From Phycisphaerae bacterium (GTDB taxonomy: Bacteria > Planctomycetota > Phycisphaerae > Phycisphaerales > Phycisphaeraceae): 64,000 nt of DNA. A model generated the notes under the pieces. The model saw nothing but the letters and a program-made list of their open reading frames with translations. It made no database searches and was not told the DNA's origin. The number at the start of each line of letters is the position of its first letter. The stretch's first letter is position 1. The DNA lies in NCBI GenBank assembly GCA_030425705.1, contig JAUHZU010000002.1:558001-622000 (forward strand). Direction: 5' to 3'. Below are positions 44,861-52,475 of this stretch, piece after piece. The position numbers and the translations under genes are program-made.

Positions 44861-45805
44861 TTACGCGTCGGCCGGCTTCACCGCGAACACCTTCACCGAT
44901 GCGGCGTAGCGGTTGACGTCGTAGCGCTCGAACAGCTCGGCCAGGTCGGTGTGCATCGGTTTGCGGACCGGGGTGTCTGCGGCGGAACCCGCGGGCTCGC
45001 AGCACAATGGGCCGCAGCACGGCGCGTCATCGCTCTGCCCGACCGTCAGGCCCGGCCGCGGGTCCAGGCCCGGGGCCGGGCTGCAGCAGCCGGCCTGCCC
45101 GTCGACTTCCGCATAGGCGGTGAGGTCGGTGTGTGTGTCGACCACCGCGACGTCCCTGAACCCGGCCGCGCGCAGCCCCGCCTCGAACGCGTCGATCCGG
45201 ATCGCCCCGGCGATACACCCGACCAGCGCCGCGACGCTGTGTGCCAGCGCTTCGGGCAACTCTTCCTTTAAGGCGATGTCCGACACCGCCACCCGGCCGC
45301 CGGGCCTGAGCACACGGAACATCTCCGCGAACACGCGCTGCTTGTCTTCGGCCAGGTTGATCACGCAGTTGGAGATCACCACGTCCACCGAGCGGTCCGC
45401 GAGCGGCAGCGCGTCGATCTGGCCGAGCCGGAACTCGGCGTTGGTGTAGGGCTGGCCGTCGGCGCCTTGGGCGGCGTTGCGGCGGGCCAGGTCGATCATG
45501 TCCGGGGTCATGTCGATGCCGATGGCTCTGCCGGCCGGCCCGACCTTCTTTGCGGCGAGGAAGACATCCAGCCCGCCGCCGGAGCCCAGGTCCACGACGA
45601 CCTCGCCTTTCTTGAGATTGGCCAGCGCGATCGGGTTGCCGCACGACAGGCCCATGTTGGCCTGCGCGGGGATCGAGGCGAGTTCCTCGGCCGAGTAGCC
45701 GAAGGCCTTGGCGACGGCAGCGACGCCGGCGTCGTCGGTGGAGAGCCCGCTGCGGGCGGTCTGCCCGTACTTCTCGCGGATGATGGCGGTGGTGTCGGGT
45801 TGCAT
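44861..45805 (-). CDS. arsM: Arsenite S-adenosylmethionine methyltransferase
   Basis: A 314-residue ArsM. The SAM-binding motif is [15 protein letters not shown] (about residues 70-84). Conserved arsenic-binding cysteines are at NMGLSCGNP (Cys55) and ISNCVINL (Cys147). The C-terminal region is cysteine-rich, with CC and CCGPLCC clusters that might bind As(III) or resemble a metallochaperone tail. It methylates As(III) to volatile or exportable species. It is the last gene of the minus-strand ars operon, 31 bp after arsJ. The ATG at 45805 precedes the family N-terminus; the upstream frame is not conserved. Confidence 0.92.
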   Translation of the reverse strand: MQPDTTAIIREKYGQTARSGLSTDDAGVAAVAKAFGYSAEELASIPAQANMGLSCGNPIALANLKKGEVVVDLGSGGGLDVFLAAKKVGPAGRAIGIDMTPDMIDLARRNAAQGADGQPYTNAEFRLGQIDALPLADRSVDVVISNCVINLAEDKQRVFAEMFRVLRPGGRVAVSDIALKEELPEALAHSVAALVGCIAGAIRIDAFEAGLRAAGFRDVAVVDTHTDLTAYAEVDGQAGCCSPAPGLDPRPGLTVGQSDDAPCCGPLCCEPAGSAADTPVRKPMHTDLAELFERYDVNRYAASVKVFAVKPADA

Positions 45806-45836
45806 CGAGTCGCTCCTGAAAACAAGGGGTGAACGG

Positions 45837-47138
45837 TTAGCGGGGCCCGGGGGCCGGTGCGGGGGAACGGGCCGAGGCATCGGCGCGGCCCAACGGCGCG
45901 ACGGCGGCGACGGCGACCGCGATCATCACGGCCGAGCACCAGAGCGTGGCCTCCAGCCCGCCGAGCAGGTAGACGAGCCCGGACAGCAGCGTGCCCAGGA
46001 GTCGACCGCAGGCGTTGGCCATGTAGTAGAACCCGACGTTGAGCGCGACCTGGTCGTGGTCGGTCAGCGCGAGGATGAGGTACGAGTGGACCGAGGAGTT
46101 GATGGCAAACACGATGCCGAAGAGCCCGAGCCCGACAAGCACCGCGGCCGCCGCGGGGAGCCCGGCGTAGAGCGCGACGGCGATGGCCACGGGGAGCACC
46201 GCGAGCACCGCGCCCCACTGCACGGCTGACCGCGCCGCGGCGGTCGGCCCGGCCTTGCGGATCAGGCGCGGGGCCGACGCCTGCACGACGCCGTACGCGA
46301 TCACCCAGCCGGCCATGAACCCGCCGATGCCCGCAAAGCCCCAGCCCAGCACCTCGTACAGGAACACCGGCAGCGCAACGACAAACCACACGTCCCGCGA
46401 CGCGAAGAGGAACACCCGCGCCAGCGAGAGCAGATTGATCTCCCGCGACTTGGAGAACAGGTGCCGGAACCGGACCTTCGCCTTGGACCGGCCGAAGTCG
46501 CCTTCGAGCAGGAGTATCGAGGCGACCAGCACCGCCGCGAGTGCCCCGGCCATGAGCCACAGCCCGCCGGCGAACCCGAGCGTGCCCAGCAGCAGCCCGC
46601 CGAGGAAGAAGCCCACACCCTTGAGCGCGTTCTTCGAGCCGGTGAGGAGCGCGACCCACTTGAACAACGCCGACTCGGCGTCGGCGGGGACGACCAGCTT
46701 GACGGCGCTCTTGCTGCTCATCTTCGTCAGGTCCTTGGCGACGCCCGAGAGCGCCTGCGCGAGCATGACGTACGCGATTGAGGCCCACGCGACCCAGCCG
46801 GGCTGGACGGCCGAGAGCATCAGCAGCGCCGCGACCTGGACACCGAGCCCCAGGAACAGCGTCAGCTTGAGGCCGAAGCGCGCCCCGACCCAGCCGCCCG
46901 CGAGGTTCGTGACGACGCCGCAGCATTCGTAGAGCAGGAACAGGAACGCCAGCTGCAGCGGGCTGTAGCCCAACTCGTGGAAGTGCAGCAGTACGAGCAT
47001 CCGCAGCGCACCGTCGGTGAGCGTGAATCCCCAGTACGCGGCGGTTACCAGCGCGTAGCGGCGCAGGTCTACCCGCCCGTCCGACATTGGCGGGTCCGGC
47101 TCAGTTTCGGCACTGGTCACGGGTGGCAGGCCGGTCAC
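45837..47138 (-). CDS. arsJ: ArsJ organoarsenical MFS efflux permease
   Basis: A 433-residue MFS protein with about 12 hydrophobic segments. [26 protein letters not shown] and [26 protein letters not shown] are recognisable ArsJ sequence. ArsJ exports 1-arseno-3-phosphoglycerate, which is made by the partner GAPDH from arsenate. I choose the GTG at 47138: GGGAGG lies about 7 nt upstream and the GTG overlaps the TGA of the GAPDH gene (GTGA), a coupled arrangement. An ATG 17 codons later (47087) is the alternative. Confidence 0.92.
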   Translation of the reverse strand: MTGLPPVTSAETEPDPPMSDGRVDLRRYALVTAAYWGFTLTDGALRMLVLLHFHELGYSPLQLAFLFLLYECCGVVTNLAGGWVGARFGLKLTLFLGLGVQVAALLMLSAVQPGWVAWASIAYVMLAQALSGVAKDLTKMSSKSAVKLVVPADAESALFKWVALLTGSKNALKGVGFFLGGLLLGTLGFAGGLWLMAGALAAVLVASILLLEGDFGRSKAKVRFRHLFSKSREINLLSLARVFLFASRDVWFVVALPVFLYEVLGWGFAGIGGFMAGWVIAYGVVQASAPRLIRKAGPTAAARSAVQWGAVLAVLPVAIAVALYAGLPAAAAVLVGLGLFGIVFAINSSVHSYLILALTDHDQVALNVGFYYMANACGRLLGTLLSGLVYLLGGLEATLWCSAVMIAVAVAAVAPLGRADASARSPAPAPGPR

Positions 47139-48172
47139 GCGGACGCCTCCCGAGCGGTCGGTGCGAGCGAGGCGGCAACCTTGTCGGTCAGCTCCATCAG
47201 CCGGTTGGCGTAGCCGACCTCGTTGTCGTACCACGCCAACACCTTGACCAGCGAGCCGTCGACCACCATGGTGGACGGGGCATCGACGATGCCCGAGCGG
47301 GTGTCGTTGACGTAGTCGGCGGAGACGAGCGGCCGCGTCTCGTAGCCGAGGATGCCATCGAGCGGCTTGCTGGACGCGGCGGTCTCGAAGAAGGCGTTGA
47401 CCTCGTCAGCGTCGGTATCGCGCTCGACCTCAAACACGGCGTCGGTCAGCGAGGCATTGAGCAGCGGCACGCGGACGGCCACGCCGTTGAGCCGGCCCAG
47501 CAGTTCGGGGTAGATCATGCCGATCGCCGTGGCCGAGCCCGTCGACGTGGGGATCAGGGAGTTGAGGGCCGAGCGTGCCCGGCGGAGGTCCTTGTGCGGC
47601 GCGTCGACGATGACCTGCGTGTTTGTTACGTCGTGCAGCGTGGTGATCGCGCCGTGGCGGATGCCGAGGTTTTCGTGGATCACCTTGACGACGGGGGCGA
47701 GGCAGTTGGTCGTGCACGACGCCGCGGTGACCAGGTGGTGCTCGGCCGGGTCGTACAGCCCGTCGTTGCAGCCCATCACGATGTTCAGGTCCGCGTCCTT
47801 GACCGGGGCGGACACGACCACCTTTTTCACCCCCCCGTCGAAGTAGGGCTGCAGCGCGGCGCGGGTCCTGAACTGGCCGGAGCACTCGACAACGACCTCG
47901 ACCCCGAAGTCCGCCCAGGGGACCTCGGCCGGGCTGGTTGCTTCGCTGAAGCCCACGCGTCGGTCATCGATGCGTAGCGCGTCGTGGTCATGGCCGACCT
48001 CGTGGCCCCACCGCCCGTGCACGGTGTCGAACATCAATAGGTGGGCGGCGGTCTCCGGCCCGCCTTTGACCTCGTTGATGTGCGCGATCTCCAGGCGCGG
48101 CCCGCCCCAGGCCGCGCGCAGGCCCAGCCGGCCCATCCGTCCAAACCCGTTGATCCCGATGCGTGTCGCCAT
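47135..48172 (-). CDS. ArsJ-associated glyceraldehyde-3-phosphate dehydrogenase
   Basis: A 345-residue GAPDH. It has the NAD motif [15 protein letters not shown], the catalytic Cys in [16 protein letters not shown]-type segment [14 protein letters not shown], and the C-terminal [12 protein letters not shown]. In ars operons this enzyme uses arsenate in place of phosphate to form 1-arseno-3-phosphoglycerate for export by ArsJ, which follows with a 4-bp overlap. AAGGAG precedes the ATG. Because the chromosome will also need a housekeeping GAPDH, this copy is probably dedicated to arsenic. Confidence 0.93.
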   Translation of the reverse strand: MATRIGINGFGRMGRLGLRAAWGGPRLEIAHINEVKGGPETAAHLLMFDTVHGRWGHEVGHDHDALRIDDRRVGFSEATSPAEVPWADFGVEVVVECSGQFRTRAALQPYFDGGVKKVVVSAPVKDADLNIVMGCNDGLYDPAEHHLVTAASCTTNCLAPVVKVIHENLGIRHGAITTLHDVTNTQVIVDAPHKDLRRARSALNSLIPTSTGSATAIGMIYPELLGRLNGVAVRVPLLNASLTDAVFEVERDTDADEVNAFFETAASSKPLDGILGYETRPLVSADYVNDTRSGIVDAPSTMVVDGSLVKVLAWYDNEVGYANRLMELTDKVAASLAPTAREASA

Positions 48173-48185
48173 GACGGCTCCTTGA

Positions 48186-48208
48186 ATATTCGGTTAGGCA
48201 TATATGCC
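48186..48208 (-). promoter_or_regulatory. Candidate ArsR operator between arsR and the GAPDH gene
   Basis: The 14-mer ATATTCGGTTAGGC (48186-48199) matches ATATTCGTTTAGGC upstream of arsR (48588-48601) except at one base. It overlaps the perfect palindrome GGCATATATGCC (48197-48208). A second ArsR-controlled site inside the operon is likely. Confidence 0.5.
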
Positions 48209-48220
48209 GGAGCAAAAAAA

Positions 48221-48589
48221 TCAGCAGCACGCGCCGCCGCCACAGCGGCCGGCGGACCGCGCGAGGCGTTCACGGTCCGCACGCAGCTCGGCGTCTTCCG
48301 CCTCGCAGGACCGCAGGCACTCGAGCAGTTTCTTATGCACCGCGCCCTCGGCCCGGCTCAGGCGGTAATGGACCCACTGCCCGTCCCGCCGCGTCCGGAC
48401 CAGACCGCTCCGACGCAGGTACGCCAGGTGCCGGGACACCTTGGCCTGCGGCACGCCGAGCACCTCCATGATGTCGCAGACGCACAGCTCCTTGCGGCCG
48501 CGCAGCAGGTTCAGGATCCGCAGGCGGGTCGGGTCGGAGAACGCCTTGAACAGGGCGTCGGTGCGGGATGGGGCGGCGGCCGCTTTCAT
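48221..48589 (-). CDS. arsR: ArsR-family metalloregulatory repressor
   Basis: A 122-residue winged-helix repressor. The As(III)-binding motif is ELCVCDIMEVLG (Cys36, Cys38) on the recognition-helix side, followed by AKVSRHLAYLRRSGLVRTRRDGQWVHY, the DNA-binding region. The C-terminus GRCGGGACC has four more cysteines and may add metal ligands. It leads the operon arsR-gapdh-arsJ-arsM on the minus strand. No arsC or arsB gene is present, consistent with arsenate export as an ester rather than reduction first. Confidence 0.93.
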   Translation of the reverse strand: MKAAAAPSRTDALFKAFSDPTRLRILNLLRGRKELCVCDIMEVLGVPQAKVSRHLAYLRRSGLVRTRRDGQWVHYRLSRAEGAVHKKLLECLRSCEAEDAELRADRERLARSAGRCGGGACC

Positions 48590-48630
48590 ATTCGTTTAGG
48601 CGATTATAGTGGCCCGGGGCGACGTGTCTA
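48588..48630 (-). promoter_or_regulatory. ars operon promoter and operator
   Basis: On the minus strand a perfect -10 TATAAT (complement of 48603-48608) is 16 bp from TAGACA (complement of 48625-48630). The repeated 14-mer ATATTCGTTTAGGC (48588-48601) lies just downstream, next to the arsR start, where bound ArsR would block transcription. Confidence 0.55.
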
Positions 48631-48656
48631 CTTGATGCCGAGAAAAAGACCAGGCG

Positions 48657-48993
48657 GTGGATCGGGTTGAGCCAACAAGAAACGCCGCAAACGCGGCGTG
48701 TGGGGAAGCTCCCCCACACGCACCCGCGACAAACCGCTTAACAGTGGAGGTAGGTGCATGGTACTTCAAGCACTTACGTCAGTCGCGGACCATCCTAACT
48801 CTACCCTGGCAAGGCGTAAAATCGGTCCCGAAGCCAGCCTCGAAGCCCCAAGTGTTAAGGGGTAATCCAAAGGCCCGTGCCCGCCAACTCCAGGCGATGC
48901 TCGACACCGGCGAAGTGAGGAATAGGGCCGAACTGGCCCCGGCGTCTTGGGCTCAGCCGGGCGAGGATCACGCAGATCTTAAAAGCTCAATAG
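48657..48993 (+). pseudogene. Broken HTH protein of recombinase-associated type
   Basis: The frame encodes GNPKARARQLQAMLDTGEVR followed by NRAELA, then is disrupted. Removing one C from the CCCC at 48937-48940 restores RRLGLSRARITQILKAQ and a stop at 48991-48993, an unmistakable helix-turn-helix of the small proteins often found beside large serine recombinases. The upstream part contains LPWQGVKSVPK and has no certain start. Two adjacent hairpins occur near its 5' end (48681-48697 and 48699-48720). It is either a pseudogene or a homopolymer sequencing error. Confidence 0.6.
48705..48715 (+). repeat. Left copy of an 11-bp direct repeat flanking the island
   Basis: GAAGCTCCCCC at 48705-48715 is repeated exactly at 52303-52313, where it overlaps the 3' end of tRNA-Asn. 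The left copy lies inside a hairpin with GTGTGGGG and CCCCACAC arms. It could be an attachment core, but 11 bp is short enough to be chance. Confidence 0.3.
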
Positions 48994-49015
48994 CTTCTGC
49001 GTTTCGTCAGGATTC

Positions 49016-49885
49016 CTATTCACGAAAGATTTCGCCTAATGCGTCGATGAATGGGCTAAGCTGATTGTCATCCTGCCAGAGTGCGTGGTTTCGCATGGCC
49101 AGGGTCCCATCAGAAGTTGGCTTCATAAAGTCTTGCAAGGCTACCTCGCGGCAGGATTGGACCTGGGCATCCTCGTGGTACTCCGCAATCTTGTTTTTTG
49201 CTTCAACCAGCTTATCCCGGGTGAGCATTGCCACGATCCTGAAGATATCCAGGGCGTGGTGCCGCCCGAGTTCTTTCCGCGGATCGTTTTTCCGGTCCCG
49301 ATAGGCGGTTAGTTTCATCAGCAGATAGGTGAAGCTGTGGGGCATGCGTACCTCGATTGACGCATTGCTGCCGTCTGAGCGCTTGCCGTCTACGAGGACG
49401 GAGGGCCCCGGTTTTTGTAGATCCATCGCTCCGTCAGTCGGGTGAGCGTGTAGTTTGTTCTTCTTCGTTGACTTTGGTCGAGCACGACGATCATCTGCTC
49501 TGATCGCCGGGTCAGCCTTTAAGGCATCAAGCTGAGCGGTCAGGAGGTCGACTTTTACGGCCTGGCCGGAATCCAGCGGCAGACTGAACTGCAGGTACTC
49601 CGATCCCGGTACCACCGTGTATCCGAGCCTATCCAGTGCATCGCGCATGGCGTTCATGGCATCCGCGTCTCCCACCAGCTCGGCTGACAGCAGAACATCC
49701 AGATCCTGAGTAGTCCGGGGAGGTGGCCAGAGCTCGGCGGGTATAAGTGTCTGATTGCCGCTGGCGGCAAGGGCCTGCTGTTTCAGATAGAGGCCGTAGC
49801 CCCCGCCAAGTAGAAGCCGGGCCTTGCAGTCGCCCGCCTGCTCCCACAGATCCAGCAGTGCAGTCTTGAGGGGGTCATCAGCCAA
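49016..49885 (-). CDS. AbiEii-like nucleotidyltransferase toxin
   Basis: A 289-residue nucleotidyltransferase of the AbiEii/AbiGii type. The active-site pattern is RLLLGGGYGLYLKQ (residues 23-36) followed by TTQDLDVLL (Asp61 and Asp63, the DxD pair), with a basic C-terminal helical region (RMPHSFTYLLMKLTAYRDRK). In AbiE systems the NTase is a toxin, some members modifying tRNA acceptor ends, and aborts phage infection. It overlaps the upstream regulator gene by 8 bp, as expected for a toxin-antitoxin pair. Composition is lower in G+C than the flanks. Confidence 0.75.
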   Translation of the reverse strand: MADDPLKTALLDLWEQAGDCKARLLLGGGYGLYLKQQALAASGNQTLIPAELWPPPRTTQDLDVLLSAELVGDADAMNAMRDALDRLGYTVVPGSEYLQFSLPLDSGQAVKVDLLTAQLDALKADPAIRADDRRARPKSTKKNKLHAHPTDGAMDLQKPGPSVLVDGKRSDGSNASIEVRMPHSFTYLLMKLTAYRDRKNDPRKELGRHHALDIFRIVAMLTRDKLVEAKNKIAEYHEDAQVQSCREVALQDFMKPTSDGTLAMRNHALWQDDNQLSPFIDALGEIFRE

Positions 49886-50942
49886 TCAAGAACTCCTCGC
49901 CGCGTATCAGTTTCTGGCGTATAGGCTCTGCCGCTTCACGGCTGCGTTTGTCACCGCTGGCCATTTCCAACCATGTCTGGATCGGCGACGCAACAAGTGT
50001 CTGCCTTGCATCGAAGAAGACCCGGCTATCTCTGGTCTGGATCAGCCGCAGGTTGGGGAAGGCACGTGTTTCATCTGCATTCGCCCCGATCTGGCGAAGC
50101 ACTTCCTCTACCGGATCCTCTGTGTACAGCTCGATGATCTGCTCCCCCTTGAAGACGGCATATCGCTCGGCTGAGTTCATCCCGGTCCGGACCAGGTCCT
50201 GTTGGCCCGCAACCTCTTTTACCCGGGAGCTGATTGCGTCAGTGGAAAGTTCGACCCTGCCGGTCCATGAGCCCTTCTTCTCGGGCGGGCTGTAGTTCTG
50301 CGTGAGCTGGTCCAGGAGTTTCTCCCGGTCAATTACTCTCACGGCAGGGCTACTCCCACGCTCGATGACCAGATCTTCCTTCATGCGCTTCAGGGCCTTG
50401 GACACCGTACTCATTGCCAGTTGTCCACCGCGCCTCTCAATGAGCTCGGCGATTTCACCGACAGATTCGAACTCGGCTTGCAGCAGCAATGCACGTGCAA
50501 CCAGCGAGCTGTCCCCTCGATATGCTGAACGCAGAGGCTTGCTGTCGGGGTAGAGGTTGGTGTTGCCGGTACGAAACACGCTGAACCGATCCGGCGCGAT
50601 CACGTACCCGTTGCCGCAGAGATCGATGCCGCTGACTTCCCGCGCCTCCAGTTCCATGAGCTTGTCTGCGGAGAGGTACGGCATCATGACCATGGGCTGG
50701 ACATCTCCCGACTCTTCAGCCAACCGCTTTGCCTGTTCGATCGCCATGGCCAGTGTCTGTGGCTTGGCATTGCCTTTGTACTCCACGACATAGCGGCACA
50801 CCCTCTCTCCCCAGCGGACATCAACCCTGGCATCCTCGGCCTGTGGGGTTTCCAGCGACACCACACTGATCTCCAGTGGTGGCAGCGTGACGCCACCTGA
50901 CAGGAGCAGTTCTTCGAAATCGGGGGTGTTCATTTTCCTCAT
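49878..50942 (-). CDS. AbiEi-like antitoxin/regulator with nuclease-like N-terminal domain
   Basis: A 354-residue protein upstream of and overlapping the AbiEii-like gene. Residues about 35-130 look like a restriction-endonuclease-type fold: RVDVRWGERVCRYVVEYKGN gives Asp41 and Glu54-x-Lys56, followed by QAKRLAEESGDVQPMVMMPY and SGIDLCGNGYVI. A winged HTH follows (VGEIAELIERRGGQLAMSTV, SKALKRMKEDLVIE), then a C-terminal domain. The HTH suits autoregulation at the palindromes upstream. ATG 50942 is chosen (GGAAAA upstream); ATG 50933 with AGGAAA is the alternative. The combination is not the standard short AbiEi. Confidence 0.65.
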   Translation of the reverse strand: MRKMNTPDFEELLLSGGVTLPPLEISVVSLETPQAEDARVDVRWGERVCRYVVEYKGNAKPQTLAMAIEQAKRLAEESGDVQPMVMMPYLSADKLMELEAREVSGIDLCGNGYVIAPDRFSVFRTGNTNLYPDSKPLRSAYRGDSSLVARALLLQAEFESVGEIAELIERRGGQLAMSTVSKALKRMKEDLVIERGSSPAVRVIDREKLLDQLTQNYSPPEKKGSWTGRVELSTDAISSRVKEVAGQQDLVRTGMNSAERYAVFKGEQIIELYTEDPVEEVLRQIGANADETRAFPNLRLIQTRDSRVFFDARQTLVASPIQTWLEMASGDKRSREAAEPIRQKLIRGEEFLIG

Positions 50943-50949
50943 ATCGACA

Positions 50950-51018
50950 TTTTCCGTACTCGGAAAAGCTAGTTTACAGGAAATTTTCCTATAATCAAGC
51001 GATTTCCGTCGCCGGAAA
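50950..51018 (-). promoter_or_regulatory. Operator cluster: three inverted repeats upstream of the AbiE-like pair
   Basis: TTTTCCG-TACT-CGGAAAA (50950-50967), AGGAAA-T-TTTCCT (50978-50990) and TTTCCG-TCGC-CGGAAA (51003-51018). All share TTTCC/GGAAA half-sites and lie in the only AT-rich stretch before the gene, so they are probably the autoregulatory sites of the HTH-containing antitoxin. They also face the divergent nuclease pseudogene at 51099. Confidence 0.6.
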
Positions 51019-51098
51019 AAATAGAAATGGGAAAATTTCAGAAAAGCAGGCGTTGATAGGCTTGAACCAGCACCTTGCCCTGGAGAATAGGGGAGCCG

Positions 51099-51715
51099 AT
51101 GCCGAAGTTGGATGAGTTGCTTGGAGCGTTTGACAGGGCATGGGCTGAGCAGGCACAGGACATGCCGGTCCACTACAGCAAGGGGCAGGACCAGAAGTCG
51201 ATCCGTGAGCTGGGGGCTTCGATGCTGGGGGAGTTTCAGACCAGCAAGTACGCCAGGCCTGTGGGACAGATCATCGGTTTAGAGGAGGGCTTCAAGACGC
51301 AACTACATCCCGACCTCCCCGACCTCGCCGGTCGAGTGGACATGATTACCTACGAGAGCGCAGCCAATGAGCTGCTGATCACTGATTTTAAGACCAGCCG
51401 CTCGTGCTGGGCTCCAAACCAGGCCCGAGATCAATCCACCCAACTGATGCTCTACGCCTCGGGGTGTGAGCCAATCGCCCGCGACCTTGGGCCAAGTTGG
51501 CCCTACGGTTCATCGTGGTAACCAAGACCAAGCACCCCAAGATCGAGGCGATCCGGATAGAAGTGGACCCGGCCCGAGTCGATCGCTATCGTCGGACCCT
51601 GCTAGCCGTTTTCCAGGCGATGCAGACGGGTATCGTCTACCCCTCGCCGAACCCCATGAATTGTGCAACCTGCGGGTTTCGACAGCGGTGTGCAGGGTGG
51701 CCGGAAGGGGGCTGA
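51099..51715 (+). pseudogene. PD-(D/E)XK (RecB/Cas4-like) nuclease, frameshifted
   Basis: The first part (from ATG 51099 with GGGAG upstream) encodes GRVDMITYESAANELLITDF followed by KTSRS, the D...DxK core of a PDDEXK nuclease, and DQSTQLMLYAS. Near 51489-51495 the frame shifts: adding one G to the GGG run joins it to LALRFIVVTKTKHPKI and a C-terminal cysteine cluster (CATCGFRQRC), typical of RecB/Cas4-like proteins with an iron-sulfur site. It ends at 51713-51715. As given it is broken by a single-base deletion; error in a homopolymer is possible. It is divergent from the AbiE-like pair. Confidence 0.65.
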
Positions 51716-51967
51716 TAAGGTCTTTCCCCTATCCCTGCGTCAAAAAAAGAAATCGCCCGTATGAGGGCGTGCGCGACGCACGAAGGACGTCAGCTGTGTA
51801 GCAAGCAACGAACCCACAGAGCCAAAAAAACAGCCCGATCCGGCCCATGAAGCACGAAGCTGCCAATACGCGCCACCCGCTGCTGGCATGCAGGAGCCGC
51901 GAGGAGCAGCGGATCTGTGATCTGGGGACAGTGGTGCATATCCTGGCATGTCAGTACGAGGACAAAC

Positions 51968-52231
51968 ATGACGGGGAAGAGGCTGCAGATGGTCAAGACT
52001 GATCAGCCCAGAAAAGTTCGGGTTGGATCGTATCTGCGGGTGTCCTCTGCTCGACAGGCATTGGAGGGGGATAGCCTTGAAGCACAGCGAAACATAGTCA
52101 ATGCTTACGTGGCCCAAAAGGAGGCCGTTGGCGAGTTGGAGGATGCCGATGTGCGGTTCTTCATTGAGCCTGGCAGGAGCGGGAAACCGGACCGATCTGT
52201 GGGCCATGGAGTGGTGCTCAGAGGTGCCTGA
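51968..52231 (+). pseudogene. Truncated large serine recombinase, N-terminal fragment
   Basis: The translation VRVGSYLRVSSARQALEGDS followed by LEAQRN is the resolvase/invertase catalytic start, with the nucleophilic Ser in YLRVSS, and DVRFFIEPGRSGK follows. A normal recombinase runs for several hundred more residues; here it ends after 87 codons at 52229-52231, right against the tRNA terminator. It is thus a relic of the element's integrase. Starts at ATG 51968 or 51989 are both possible. Confidence 0.75.
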
Positions 52232-52266
52232 CAAAAAAACAAGGGCCCGCCGAAGCGAGCCCTTTG
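52232..52266 (-). terminator. Terminator of tRNA-Asn (minus strand)
   Basis: On the minus strand AAGGGCTCGC pairs with GCGGGCCCTT around TTCG, followed by GTTTTTTT. It lies 40 bp downstream of the tRNA gene. Confidence 0.85.
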
Positions 52267-52302
52267 TTAAGGCCTGAGGCCCCGGTTCGTACCGGGTACC
52301 TT

Positions 52303-52313
52303 GAAGCTCCCCC
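52303..52313 (+). repeat. Right copy of the 11-bp direct repeat
   Basis: GAAGCTCCCCC, identical to 48705-48715; seven of its bases are the end of tRNA-Asn (acceptor stem and discriminator). See the left copy. Confidence 0.3.
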
Positions 52314-52379
52314 GGCTGGACTCGAACCAGCAACCTGCGGATTAACAGTCCGACGCTCTACCGATTGAGCTACAGGGGA
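52307..52379 (-). tRNA. tRNA-Asn (GTT)
   Basis: A complete 73-nt cloverleaf on the minus strand. The acceptor stem TCCCCTG pairs with CGGGGGA (one T-G pair), with discriminator G73. The D-arm is GCTCAATCGGTAGAGC, the anticodon loop is CTGTTAA with anticodon GTT, and the T-arm is GCTGGTTCGAGTCCAGC. CCA is not encoded. An intrinsic terminator follows. The island with broken mobile-element genes lies immediately on its 3' side, a common insertion position. Confidence 0.96.
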
Positions 52380-52475
52380 ATGGGTTTTTCCGAGCCGGAA
52401 AGTTTAGCACAAGCCCCGCCGATGGCAAGTCCCCACGGTCTCCAAGCCCCGCCGGGGTGGCCGTACATGGGGCCG

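Noticed and set aside
51045-51085. tRNA-like T-arm sequence (GGTGCTGGTTCAAGCC on the minus strand)
   Set aside because: The T-stem does not close and no acceptor or anticodon arm can be drawn; similarity to the tRNA-Asn T-arm is short.
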